A stretch of 64,000 nt of DNA from Arachnia propionica. Lineage in GTDB: Bacteria > Actinomycetota > Actinomycetes > Propionibacteriales > Propionibacteriaceae. Positions 8,755 through 17,308 of the stretch are shown in pieces. The stretch is taken from assembly GCF_037055325.1 (NCBI RefSeq), contig NZ_CP146373.1:2790001-2854000 (forward strand), given 5' to 3'. The position numbers and the translations under genes are program-made. Under the pieces are notes generated by a model, which was not told where the DNA came from, did not search any database, and saw only the letters and a list, made by a program, of their open reading frames with translations. Numbering within the stretch: position 1 is the first letter of the stretch; every line of letters starts with the position of its first letter.

Positions 8755-9295
8755 ATGAACGCGCTGACCACCGAAGAATTCACCACATGGGCCAACCGCC
8801 TCACAGGCCTCCCCTGGCCCATGACCACCGAGGAATTCGCAAAAATCGCTACGGGCGAGTTCGGTTGGACCATCTTCGACAGTGAACAAGTACTCACCGC
8901 CACTTTCTCAAGATTTTCCGAATATGTCTTAGTCGGCAAAAGAAGCACCGGCGAGGTTCGCAGAATTCTATTTGCCGCAGCCGAAACAACCGACAGGAGA
9001 GACCATAGCGAGCCTATCCAACTAAATGACCACTTTGTCAAGTACATCAATGCGGGTTCAACTGAATGGGGAAAGGGTTTCAAGACGATCATCGGAAAAC
9101 GCCCGCTCAAGGCTTGGAGAACCATTAACGATGGGGTATGCGAACTGGTCCGCGGCCCACATGAGGTAACCTTCACTTTTTATACCCCACAAGGAGGTCT
9201 ATTCACGGCCCTTCTCAAGTGTGCGCTGACTAGGGGTTTTCCTGGCTGGCGCGCCGTCTGTGAATAAGCCTTAAGGAGCCCGCTACTACGAATAA
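8755..9295 (+). pseudogene. DUF6301-like protein, copy 4, interrupted by a MITE
   Basis: The gene starts ATGAACGCGCTGACC at 8755 and follows the family through FTFYTPQG. At that point a 78-bp element (9195-9272) replaces the final codons; translation continues into the element and stops at TAA 9265-9267, giving 170 residues instead of 152. Removing the element plus one AAGG duplicate recreates the family ending GARYYE with TAA at 9293-9295. Only the last few residues are altered, so the protein may still function. Confidence 0.85.
9195..9272. mobile_element. 78-bp MITE, copy 1
   Basis: The 3' end carries CTGTGAATAAGCCTT; the 5' end AGGTCTATTCACGG is a slightly decayed inverted copy. AAGG flanks it on both sides (9191-9194 and 9273-9276) as a 4-bp target duplication. 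The interior (GCTGACTAGGGGTTTT) matches the reverse complement of a second 78-bp copy at 50676-50753. It has no coding capacity, so it would move only with a transposase supplied in trans; none is in this window. Confidence 0.88.
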
Positions 9296-9396
9296 AACCC
9301 CTCAACAAGCGATCCGAAAACCACAGACAGAAGAAAAACATCTCGCGCGCCGACTATTTCACAAACTCACAGACCATGCTCTTTAGGCATTGCTGA

Positions 9397-9618
9397 ATAT
9401 ATTTTCACGACCGGAAATATGCCGTCACCACAGCGGGAGCCAGTCAAAAACCTACAACCCTCCTCCAGGACATCGCAGGAATCAACAGCCCCCAACAACT
9501 GTGCTACACGGCTTGGCAATACCCCACCTGGAAAGACACCTCTCACGGCGATGACTACATCCCCGGCGACATGGATCTCCCCATTCCCGAACTCGGCATC
9601 CCCGCGCATGAATGCTGA
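9397..9618 (+). pseudogene. orphan C-terminal gene fragment
   Basis: An open frame without a start codon begins after a stop at 9394-9396 and encodes about 73 residues, including LLQDIAGINSPQQLCYTAW and PGDMDLPIPELGIPAHEC before TGA at 9616-9618. The composition looks like real protein, while the preceding 100 bases (9296-9396) show no coding signal. It is probably the tail of a gene truncated by rearrangement at the end of the toxin locus. I do not recognise the family. Confidence 0.5.
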
Positions 9619-9669
9619 CTACCGCAGGAACTTCACGGGTGGTGCCGCACCCTTCTGCTGTGCTGCCTC

Positions 9670-10629
9670 TCAGCCGTCGCCGGGGGCGGTCTCAGGTAGG
9701 CGTCGCTGAATCGCCAAGGAGATCAGCGCCGCCGTGACCTGCTGGAACAGGGTGGAGATGATGACAGGAAACATCGTCGCCGCCGGGAAGAAGGCCGCGG
9801 CGATCACCGCGCCGGCGTTGATGTTGCGCATCCCCGACCCGTAGATCATCGCCACCGTGACCGCCCTGCCCTGCCCCGTCAGGCGCGCCGCCAGCCAGCC
9901 AAACCCGTAACCGGCCAAGGAGATCAGGAACATGACACCGGTGATCACCAGGAGCATCGGATCGAGGGTCCACACGATCGGCGCGATACGTGTGGAGGAA
10001 GCCAGGATCACCACGACGATCCCGCACTTCACCACCATCTGCAGCCACGGAATGACCCTCCCACTCACCCTGCCACCCGTCGCCTCATTGAATGCGACCG
10101 CCAGCACCGACGGCGCCAGCACCATCACCACCATGCTGCGCATCAGCTCCCCAGAATCCACGGAGACGTGGGCACCGGTCAGGAATTCCACCCCGAAAGG
10201 CAGCAGGACGGGAGTCAGCACCGCATCCACGAACACGGCGACAAGCCCAAGCGTCAGATTGCCGCCACAGATCGCGATCCACGCGAAACCCGCGCTCGCC
10301 GTCGGCACGAGGAACTCCAAGACCATGCCCGCTGCGATGTCGGGGCTGCCCGCGAACCCCAGCCGGGCCACCGCCCACGCGACGACCGGCATCACGACGT
10401 GAAGAATCCCAAGAATCAGGAGCAGCGGCAGCGGATGACGCAACGTCTCGACGATGCTCCTGGCCCGCAGCGTCGAGGAACCGGCGAAAACGATGACGAA
10501 GAAAACCGGCGCGATGGCGGGCAGCAGAACCCCGAGCTGTTCGGGAAAGAGCACCGCGACGACGATCGCCAGCGGAACGACGAAAGGCATAAACGCTGAC
10601 AACCGGCGGTTGAGTTGGTGTGATGTCAT
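9670..10629 (-). CDS. bile acid:sodium symporter (BASS/SBF) family transporter
   Basis: A 319-residue polytopic membrane protein with about nine to ten hydrophobic segments. It has the family's conserved regions, e.g. FVIVFAGSSTLRA, EFLVPTASAGFAW and, near the C-terminus, YGSGMRNINAGAVIAAAFF, which corresponds to the cross-over region that binds sodium. BASS proteins take up organic anions (bile acids, pantoate, keto acids) with sodium; the substrate cannot be read here. The ATG at 10629 is preceded by GGGGGCACC. It is transcribed divergently from the fructosamine kinase gene, with 138 bases between them. Confidence 0.85.
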   Translation of the reverse strand: MTSHQLNRRLSAFMPFVVPLAIVVAVLFPEQLGVLLPAIAPVFFVIVFAGSSTLRARSIVETLRHPLPLLLILGILHVVMPVVAWAVARLGFAGSPDIAAGMVLEFLVPTASAGFAWIAICGGNLTLGLVAVFVDAVLTPVLLPFGVEFLTGAHVSVDSGELMRSMVVMVLAPSVLAVAFNEATGGRVSGRVIPWLQMVVKCGIVVVILASSTRIAPIVWTLDPMLLVITGVMFLISLAGYGFGWLAARLTGQGRAVTVAMIYGSGMRNINAGAVIAAAFFPAATMFPVIISTLFQQVTAALISLAIQRRLPETAPGDG

Positions 10630-10767
10630 GATGGTGCCCCCATCCTTGCACGTCGACCATCAGGACGTCGCGCGAGCGGAAGTCGACGGAAAGCCGCACC
10701 GGATCCCCCAGGAACCATGGTCGGGTCCGCTTGTCGACCACCGGATCGGCGCCGGTAGCTTGGGGAC

Positions 10768-11622
10768 ATGTCGCTACCCGAAGAGCTGATCGCCGACCTC
10801 GACGTGATCCGCGTCACCCCGGTCCGTGGCGGGGACATTGCACGGGCCTACCGGCTCGATACCCCCTCCGGGCCGGTGTTCCTGAAGACGCACCCCTCCC
10901 CCACCCGGATGCTGTTCGAACGCGAGGCGCGCGGCCTGCGGGCGCTGCGGGAGGCCGCACCGCCGGAGCTGCGGGTTCCCGAGGTGTTGGCCGCCTCGCC
11001 CCGCGGGTTGGTGCTCGAATGGATCGACGAAGGTGGTCGCGGTCCCGCCACCGAAACGGCGCTGGGCGTCGGCTTGGCCCGGCTGCACAGCCTGCCCGCG
11101 CCCCACTTCGGTGGCCTCGACGGCGACACGTCGGGATATCTGGGGTCCGTCGAGGTGGATCTGACCCCGGCGTCGTCGTGGTCCGAGTTCTACCTGGAAC
11201 GCCGGGTGCTGCCGCTGACCCGACGGGCCGTCGCGGAGAAACGGGTGCCCGCCGAGGCCCTGCGGCTGCTCGACGTCCTCTCCCTCCGTGTCGACGAGCT
11301 GTGCGGGCCGCCCGAGCCCCCGTCGCTGGTGCACGGCGACCTCTGGGCGGGCAACCGCCTGGTGGACGTCACGGGCGTCAACTGGCTCATCGACCCAGCC
11401 GCGCACTACGCACATCGCGAGTTCGACCTGGCGATGATGGCGCTGTTCGGCGGCTTCGGCGCGGAGGCGTTCGCCTCCTACAACGAAACCCACCCGCTGG
11501 CCGACGGCTGGCAGGAGAGAATTCCCTGGCACCACCTGACCCCGCTGCTGGTGCACGCCATCCTGTTCGGCGGCGGCTACGGCGCCTCCGTGCTGTCGAC
11601 GCTGCAACAACTCGCCGCCTGA
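10768..11622 (+). CDS. fructosamine kinase family protein
   Basis: A 284-residue cytosolic kinase of the APH-like fold. The catalytic loop HGDLWAGNR (~residues 193-201) and the metal-binding segment LIDPAAHYAHREFDLAMM (~210-227) are the fructosamine-3-kinase signatures; FLKTH holds the ATP-binding lysine. These enzymes phosphorylate sugar residues attached to amines of glycated proteins or small molecules, leading to deglycation. The length is normal for bacterial members. It stands alone between a divergent transporter and the GH32 gene. Confidence 0.88.
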   Translation: MSLPEELIADLDVIRVTPVRGGDIARAYRLDTPSGPVFLKTHPSPTRMLFEREARGLRALREAAPPELRVPEVLAASPRGLVLEWIDEGGRGPATETALGVGLARLHSLPAPHFGGLDGDTSGYLGSVEVDLTPASSWSEFYLERRVLPLTRRAVAEKRVPAEALRLLDVLSLRVDELCGPPEPPSLVHGDLWAGNRLVDVTGVNWLIDPAAHYAHREFDLAMMALFGGFGAEAFASYNETHPLADGWQERIPWHHLTPLLVHAILFGGGYGASVLSTLQQLAA

Positions 11623-11728
11623 AAACGACCTGCCGCGGCACGGTTTCGACACGGGCCGCTTCCTCGTCGCGACCCGGCTCACCCAGCTTCCGGACTCGAT
11701 GAACCGGTGGTGGAGTAGACATTGGGAC

Positions 11729-13318
11729 ATGATCAGTGGAAAGTACGGTCGTCGCGCCCTGCTGTTCGGTGTCGGAACAACAGCCGGGGCGCTCGTTCTC
11801 GGCACCCGAGACCAGGACATCGCCACGGCCTCCCCGCCATCGTCCACCCCCAGCGCGTCCGGTCCCCTCTCGCCGACCCCCACGTCCCACATCCCCTCGG
11901 AGGCCACAGCCAAGACCGATCCCTTCCGACCGGTGTACCACTACACCCCCGCCAGCGGGAACCTAGCCGACCCCAACGGCTTGATCTTCCACCAGGGCGA
12001 ATACCACCTGTTCCATCAGCAGGACGGCACCTGGGCGCACGCCGTCAGCCCCGACATGGTGCGCTGGGAACGTCTGGGCACCGCCCTCGAACACGACGCC
12101 CTCGGCCTGGCGATGTCCGGCAGCTGCGTCGACGACGGCGCCAACACCTCCGGCCTGGTTCCGGGCGGCGGAATGGTCGCGATCTACACCTCCACCGAAG
12201 GTGGGGAGGCACAGTCCTTGGCGTACAGCACCGATCGCGGTCGCTCCTGGAAACGCCACGACGGCAACCCCGTCATCCCCAACGAGGGCCGCAAGGACTT
12301 CCGCGACCCGAAGGTTTTCTGGCACGAACCGACCAAGTCGTGGGTGATGGTGGTCTCCCTCGGCGACCGCATCGCCATATACCGTTCCGGCGACCTGCGG
12401 TCCTGGACGCACGCCAGCGACTTCGGGGAGGGAAAAGGTTCCCACGCCGCGGTGTGGGAATGCCCCGACCTGTTCCCCCTCGACGACGTCTCCACCGGCC
12501 AGACCCGGTGGGTGCTGACGATGTCAATCGGCGACAACAACGAAACCCACGGTTCGACCGCCCAGTACTTCATCGGCGATTTCGACGGCTCCACGTTTTT
12601 CCCCGAGGATGACCGGATCCGCTTCACCGACGCCGGTCAGGACTTCTACGCTGCCCAGACCTTCGAAAAGGTCGAGGGGCGCCGCATCTGGCTGGGGTGG
12701 ATGGGCAACTGGGCCTACCCCTACTCGATGCCCACCGAGGGTTGGAAGAACCAGATGAGCATTCCCCGCGAACTGACGCTGACCACCCGGGACGGGGTAC
12801 GGCTTCTGCGGCAGCAACCGGTGAAGGAACTGGATGCGCTGCGAGGCCGGGCAGCAGACATCGGCGGGCTATCCGCCACGGACACGACCACCGGGCTGGG
12901 GACAGGTCGGGTCGTCGAACTGGATCTGACGCTCGACGTCTCCAAGGCCAGCGATGCGTGGCTGAGCCTGTGCCGCGGCCAGATCGACGGCACACTCCAG
13001 GAGGTTCGGGTGGGTGTCATGCCCACCGAGGGCATCTTCTACCTCGACCGCACCGCCGGTGGCCTGGAAACAGTGCCGGGACGCGACGGCGGGACGGCAC
13101 AATTCGCCCTGCGACGTGAGGTCGCCTACCGTCCCGTCAACGGCACGGTGCGACTGCACGTCTACGTCGATCACTCCAGCGTGGAGGTCTTCGTCGACGA
13201 CGGCGCCCCTGTGGGATCACTGCTGGTGTTCGCCGATCCCCGGGCCCAGGAACTCGCCCTGGGTGCGAAGGGCACCGCGACGGTTGTTTCGGGAGCCGTG
13301 ACCCCGTTGTCACTCTGA
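11729..13318 (+). CDS. secreted GH32 fructan hydrolase (levanase/inulinase/invertase type)
   Basis: A 529-residue exported glycoside hydrolase family 32 enzyme that releases fructose from fructans or sucrose. The N-terminus MISGKYGRRALLFGVGTTAG looks like a Tat or lipid-free Sec signal, followed by a Pro/Ser/Thr spacer. The five-bladed propeller carries LADPNGLIFHQGEYHLFHQ (nucleophile Asp), FRDPKVF (transition-state Asp) and WECPDLF (acid/base Glu). The C-terminal ~150 residues form the beta-sandwich ending VYVDHSSVEVFVDDG. A start at 11699 is also possible; 11729 gives the cleaner signal peptide. A strong hairpin follows the stop. Substrate specificity is not determinable here. Confidence 0.9.
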   Translation: MISGKYGRRALLFGVGTTAGALVLGTRDQDIATASPPSSTPSASGPLSPTPTSHIPSEATAKTDPFRPVYHYTPASGNLADPNGLIFHQGEYHLFHQQDGTWAHAVSPDMVRWERLGTALEHDALGLAMSGSCVDDGANTSGLVPGGGMVAIYTSTEGGEAQSLAYSTDRGRSWKRHDGNPVIPNEGRKDFRDPKVFWHEPTKSWVMVVSLGDRIAIYRSGDLRSWTHASDFGEGKGSHAAVWECPDLFPLDDVSTGQTRWVLTMSIGDNNETHGSTAQYFIGDFDGSTFFPEDDRIRFTDAGQDFYAAQTFEKVEGRRIWLGWMGNWAYPYSMPTEGWKNQMSIPRELTLTTRDGVRLLRQQPVKELDALRGRAADIGGLSATDTTTGLGTGRVVELDLTLDVSKASDAWLSLCRGQIDGTLQEVRVGVMPTEGIFYLDRTAGGLETVPGRDGGTAQFALRREVAYRPVNGTVRLHVYVDHSSVEVFVDDGAPVGSLLVFADPRAQELALGAKGTATVVSGAVTPLSL

Positions 13319-13332
13319 CATGTGCCGAAGGG

Positions 13333-13366
13333 GCGGCCGGGATCCTGGCAGAGGGATCCCGGCCGC
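13333..13366 (+). terminator. hairpin terminator after the GH32 gene
   Basis: A perfect 13-bp stem (13333-13345 with 13354-13366, arm GCGGCCGGGATCC) and an 8-base loop lie 15 bases after the GH32 stop. It is followed by TTCC but no long T run, as is common in high-GC actinobacteria. Confidence 0.8.
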
Positions 13367-13418
13367 TTCCGGTTGCTCGTGGTCCTGTCGCAACGGCGCC
13401 AGAACCGAGGGATCGGAA

Positions 13419-13460
13419 GGGTTCCGTGGTCGGACGATGCCGAGAGCCACCACGGAACCC
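13419..13460 (-). terminator. hairpin terminator of the ABC exporter operon
   Basis: An 11-bp inverted repeat, GGGTTCCGTGG (13419-13429) with CCACGGAACCC (13450-13460), sits just downstream of the leftward ABC ATPase gene stop at 13468. It is placed to end the three-gene operon that converges on the GH32 gene. Confidence 0.65.
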
Positions 13461-13467
13461 TTCACGC

Positions 13468-14097
13468 TCAGGCCACGAGCTTCCGGTTCCTGAGCCGCAG
13501 CACGACGTCGGCGGCCTTGGCCACCTGTTTGCTGTGCGTGACGACGATGACGCACTTGCCTTTGTCGTGTGCGGCGGTCTTGAGGATGTCGATGATGTCG
13601 CTGGCGGTGTCCTCGTCGAGGTTGCCCGTCGGTTCGTCGGCGAGGATCACGGGGGCGTCGGAGACCAGTGCCCGACCGATCGCAACCCGCTGCTGCTGCC
13701 CGCCCGAGAGTTTCATGACGTTACGGTTGATTTCCTCCTTCTCCAACCCCATCTTCTCCAACACCCGGGCATCTGCCCGGTGATTCACCAGGCGAAGGTT
13801 TTCCAGCGGGGTCAGGTAGTCGATCAGGTTGTAGTTCTGGAACACCAGCGACACGTTGCGTTTGCGGTGTTTGGGAAGTCCCTCCTCCGAGATGTCCTTT
13901 CCGTTGCAAAAGATCTTCCCACTGGTGGGAACATCCAGCCCGGCGAGCAATCCGAGCAGCGTCGACTTGCCCGCCCCGGAACCACCAAGAATCGCGTAGA
14001 ACTTTCCCTCCTCGAATTCGAGGGTGACGTTTTCAAGGAGTTTTCGCGCCATTTTATCGTAGGCGTAGTTGACCTTTTCCAGCGCAAGAACGCTCAT
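13468..14097 (-). CDS. ABC transporter ATP-binding protein (MacB/LolD type)
   Basis: A 209-residue ATPase with Walker A GGSGAGKST, Q-loop QNYNL, signature LSGGQQQR, Walker B VILADEPTGNLD and H-loop VTHS. This subfamily energises FtsX-like permeases that expel peptides, lipoproteins or antimicrobials from the outer face of the membrane. It is the last gene of a three-gene leftward operon and begins 10 bases after the upstream permease stop, with AGGAAATC as the ribosome-binding site. Confidence 0.93.
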   Translation of the reverse strand: MSVLALEKVNYAYDKMARKLLENVTLEFEEGKFYAILGGSGAGKSTLLGLLAGLDVPTSGKIFCNGKDISEEGLPKHRKRNVSLVFQNYNLIDYLTPLENLRLVNHRADARVLEKMGLEKEEINRNVMKLSGGQQQRVAIGRALVSDAPVILADEPTGNLDEDTASDIIDILKTAAHDKGKCVIVVTHSKQVAKAADVVLRLRNRKLVA

Positions 14098-14107
14098 CTG
14101 TGATTTC

Positions 14108-15352
14108 CTAACTCATCTTGGAGAGAATCTGCTTCGGCGTGAGCCGCAGCATCGGGATCATTGCGACCACCGCCGACACCAGGACGACGGCGTAGCCGAG
14201 CAGCCAGGCGCGTCCGAGGTCGAGCGCCGAGGCGGCGGCGAAACTGGGGGGCGGGACGTTGACGCCGGCCTGGCCGTCACCCGTGCCCGCTGCCTGCCCG
14301 ACGACGAAATCGCCGAGGATGCGGGAAACCTGCCCGGAGGCGAGGGCCGCCAGGCCACCCGCGGCGAGCGCGATCATGGTCAGTTCGATCAGGAACTGCG
14401 CGAGCAGGCTCTTCTTGGCCGTACCCACCGACAGCAGGATCCCGATCTCGTACACCCGTCCCCGCACCCAGAACACCAGCACGAACACCAGGATTGCGAC
14501 GCTCGCGAGGCTCACCCCCGCCAGCATCAGGTTGAGCAACCCCTCGACGGTGGCGATCCCGGAGAGCACCCCCGCGAAGGTTTTGGCGTTGTCCTCCACC
14601 TGGAAGGTGTCCCAGGGCAGCGACAGCGCCTTGACCCGGGCGATCGTCGCTCCCAGCTCGTCGGCACTCGCGACCAGGTACTGGGCCTCGGTGAGTCCCT
14701 GCCCGGCGGCGAGTTCCCCGCTGGAGGCCAGGTCGGTGTAGAAAGTGTTTTCCGCCATCTCCGAGGGCAGCGACGCCTTCCCGCTGGTCCCGGTGAACAG
14801 GCCGACAATGGTCACCGTCACGGATTTTCCGTCACGGTTCAGCGTGACCCGGTCCCCCACCTTCAGGCCGTTCTTCGCCGCCAGTTCCTGATGCATGATC
14901 GCCGAGTTCTGGTCGCCCTCGGCGATATGGCGTCCCTCGACGAGGGTGTACTGCTTGGCGGCGAAACCCTGGACCAGGTCGCTGCGGGTCACTCCCGTGA
15001 CGCCCGCCTCGGGTGCCACATCACCGGAGAGCTCCACCCCGCTGGCGGGCATCTCGACGAGCGTGAGGGCCGACGGCGTGGCGGTGAGAGCTCGGACGTA
15101 GTTGTGGCCGGTGACCCCCTGCACTCCGCTGACGGATTGTGCGTCGGTGAGGCTCAGTTCCCCGGTTCCGGGATGAATCACGAACCCGGCTGGCACCCCA
15201 CGGCTGACGCTCTCCCGGAGGGCCTGCATGGAGCCGCGGACGCTGGCCTCCGCCACCAGGGCGGTGAAGATCACCGTCATGATAAGCAGCAGCACCACGC
15301 TCTTTCCGATACGCCTGCTGACCGACAGCCAGGCGCGTTTCAACAATGACAT
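14108..15352 (-). CDS. FtsX-like ABC permease
   Basis: A 414-residue MacB-type permease. An N-terminal membrane segment (VVLLLIMTVIFTALVAEASV) is followed by a ~230-residue extracytoplasmic domain and three C-terminal membrane segments, ending in the family's RLTPKQILSKM tail. The ATG at 15352 follows GAGGTGCC at a good distance; a GTG at 15361 is the alternative. It is paired with the permease upstream, probably as a heterodimer. Confidence 0.9.
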   Translation of the reverse strand: MSLLKRAWLSVSRRIGKSVVLLLIMTVIFTALVAEASVRGSMQALRESVSRGVPAGFVIHPGTGELSLTDAQSVSGVQGVTGHNYVRALTATPSALTLVEMPASGVELSGDVAPEAGVTGVTRSDLVQGFAAKQYTLVEGRHIAEGDQNSAIMHQELAAKNGLKVGDRVTLNRDGKSVTVTIVGLFTGTSGKASLPSEMAENTFYTDLASSGELAAGQGLTEAQYLVASADELGATIARVKALSLPWDTFQVEDNAKTFAGVLSGIATVEGLLNLMLAGVSLASVAILVFVLVFWVRGRVYEIGILLSVGTAKKSLLAQFLIELTMIALAAGGLAALASGQVSRILGDFVVGQAAGTGDGQAGVNVPPPSFAAASALDLGRAWLLGYAVVLVSAVVAMIPMLRLTPKQILSKMS

Positions 15353-15362
15353 CGCAGGCACC

Positions 15363-16745
15363 TCAGGACAGCTGGGTGAGCAGGGCCTTGGGCTTGGCGC
15401 GCAGCGTCGGGATGGAAGCGATCAGCACCGCGACACACACCAGGGCCAAGGAAATTCCGCACACCAGGGCCCACTGTCCGGTGTCCAGCATCACCTGGAC
15501 GTGGTCGAGGGTCTTGCCGGACAGGGCTGATTCGTTGTCGGAGCCGAGGCCGCTGCCACCGAGCTGCGAGGCCATCTCCTTCGACGTCGCCTTCGCGGCC
15601 TGGGAAACCAGCTGGTTGCCGATGAACTGGGCCGCCCCCTGGGCCGCGAACCACGCCGCACCGAAGGCCGGGATTGCTATCAGCACGAGCTCCAGGATGT
15701 GCTGGGCCACGATTCCGGGTTTGGACGTGCCCACCGCCAGCAGGATGCCGGTTTCGCGTCGCCTTTCCCGGGCCCACAGCCACAGCACCAGGGAGATCAC
15801 CACCACGCCGAAGATGACCGTGGCCACGACCATCGTGTCGACAAGTTTGTAAATGCTCTTCACCGTGCCGGTGACGCCGGCAAGGATCTGGTTGGTCTTG
15901 GTGAGCTGGAAGTTCTTCCAATCGACCCCCAACTGACCGGCCTGTTTCATCACATCGTCGAGTGTGTTGGCGGATTCCACAAAGAAGGTGGCGTCCGTGT
16001 AGATCTCCTCACCCTTCTCGAACTTGGCGAGCTGTTTTGTGGTGGTCACGTCGGTGTAGACGGAGTTCTGCACCAGCTCGACGCGAGTCTGAGCGGGTTT
16101 GATGTTCTCCCCCGAGAAGAGACCGACGATCTCGACCTCCACCTCCTCGGTGGATTTTTTCACGTTGTCGGCATCCTCCGGGTTGGCCTTCAGCTTGAGT
16201 TTGTCGCCGATCTTCAGGCCATTCGCCTTGGCGAGATCCTCGTGAATGATTGCCTTGTTGACGTCGGATTCGTTGATGTGACGTCCCTGGCTCAGTTTCA
16301 GGCTGCCGGAACGGAAGTTCACGTCCAGTTCGGTGTTGTTCTCCCCATAGCCGCCCACCAGGTTCCCGAATAGTTTTTCCTTCTGGGCGTCGTAGTCGCG
16401 CTGGGAATTGGGCAGTTTCAGCGGCTTCGCCCCCACCAGGTCGGCGGTCAACGACATACGACGGAGGTGATCGCTCACCCCGGACACGCCCTTGACGGCG
16501 TCGATGTCGGTTTCCTTGACGACACCACCACCCCGGGGAGTCCCGGGATTGTTCTTCCGGTTGTTCTCGAGGGTAAAACCGGCCTTCAGCTGCTGACCGA
16601 CCTGCGACGCCGCCGCGTCCGTCGAGCCTTTCACCGCGACCATGCTCAGCATGACCGTCGACAAACACAGCAGAATTCCGAACATTATCAATGTCTTCAG
16701 TTTTTTGCGCACCACGAAGCGCCACGCACAGGTCAGGGCCCGCAT
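15363..16745 (-). CDS. FtsX-like ABC permease, first gene of the operon
   Basis: A 460-residue MacB-type permease paralogous to its downstream neighbour. The N-terminal segment TLIMFGILLCLSTVMLSMVAV is followed by a large extracytoplasmic domain rich in Lys/Asp and three C-terminal membrane helices ending PTLRAKPKALLTQLS. The start at 16745 (MRALTCAWRF) is chosen because the domain begins there; a GTG at 16766 is possible. No substrate peptide or two-component system is adjacent, so the exported compound is unknown. Confidence 0.9.
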   Translation of the reverse strand: MRALTCAWRFVVRKKLKTLIMFGILLCLSTVMLSMVAVKGSTDAAASQVGQQLKAGFTLENNRKNNPGTPRGGGVVKETDIDAVKGVSGVSDHLRRMSLTADLVGAKPLKLPNSQRDYDAQKEKLFGNLVGGYGENNTELDVNFRSGSLKLSQGRHINESDVNKAIIHEDLAKANGLKIGDKLKLKANPEDADNVKKSTEEVEVEIVGLFSGENIKPAQTRVELVQNSVYTDVTTTKQLAKFEKGEEIYTDATFFVESANTLDDVMKQAGQLGVDWKNFQLTKTNQILAGVTGTVKSIYKLVDTMVVATVIFGVVVISLVLWLWARERRRETGILLAVGTSKPGIVAQHILELVLIAIPAFGAAWFAAQGAAQFIGNQLVSQAAKATSKEMASQLGGSGLGSDNESALSGKTLDHVQVMLDTGQWALVCGISLALVCVAVLIASIPTLRAKPKALLTQLS

Positions 16746-17308
16746 ATTCTTTTCTCTCTCGCTCACTCCTCGGGTCGTGCGCTCAGAACGTCCTGAGCGC
16801 ACGACCGCCATCAGCCGCACAGGTCGGCTCCATTAGATTCCAGATCCGCATGCTTTTCCTCCGCGACCATTCGTCGGATGTGTGACTCCGGATCTCCTCG
16901 GGTGTATTCGCTTCCCGACACGAAGCCGGGGAGTTTCCCGTCGGACCCACTGATCCGGTCATCCCGGTGGTTTGGAATCGCTCACGATCTGGCTGGGAGC
17001 CTAGCACCGCTCCAGATATCCGGCAGGAAAGGAAAAGCCCTTGCCGAATTGTCTTCTACAACCCAGGTCTTGGGTCAGAAAACCCGAAAAATCAGGGCGC
17101 ATCGACCCACCGGGAACCACCATCAGGCCGACGCCCCCACCCCGGATGGGACCACGGTAGGAGTCATCCCTCAGAACCGGGCCGAGAGGCCGATCCACCG
17201 CGACCAGCGGTCGGAGAAAAACAGTCACGAAACCCACGAGGCTTCACACCGCGAGCCGGTGGATTCGGACCACGAGCAGCTCGGCTCAACCAGCTGTGAG
17301 GAGGGGCC
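16746..17308. other. gene-free interval between the ABC operon and argS
   Basis: About 560 bases without a convincing gene on either strand. The only structure I see is the perfect inverted repeat at 16773-16806, just upstream of the permease start. The remainder must hold the promoter of the leftward ABC operon and the 3' flank of argS; no tRNA or other RNA gene was recognised. Confidence 0.5.
16773..16806 (-). promoter_or_regulatory. perfect 14-bp inverted repeat upstream of the ABC operon
   Basis: GGTCGTGCGCTCAG (16773-16786) and its exact complement (16793-16806) flank the 6-base centre AACGTC, 28 bases before the start codon. In the 5' leader of the transcript it would form a very stable hairpin, so it is either a repressor operator or a leader hairpin controlling expression of the exporter. 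There is no adjacent T run on the minus strand. Confidence 0.6.

Noticed and set aside
16867-17300. Possible small genes or RNA in the interval before argS
   Set aside because: Candidate frames have no ribosome-binding site or family-like sequence, and no cloverleaf or conserved RNA was seen.
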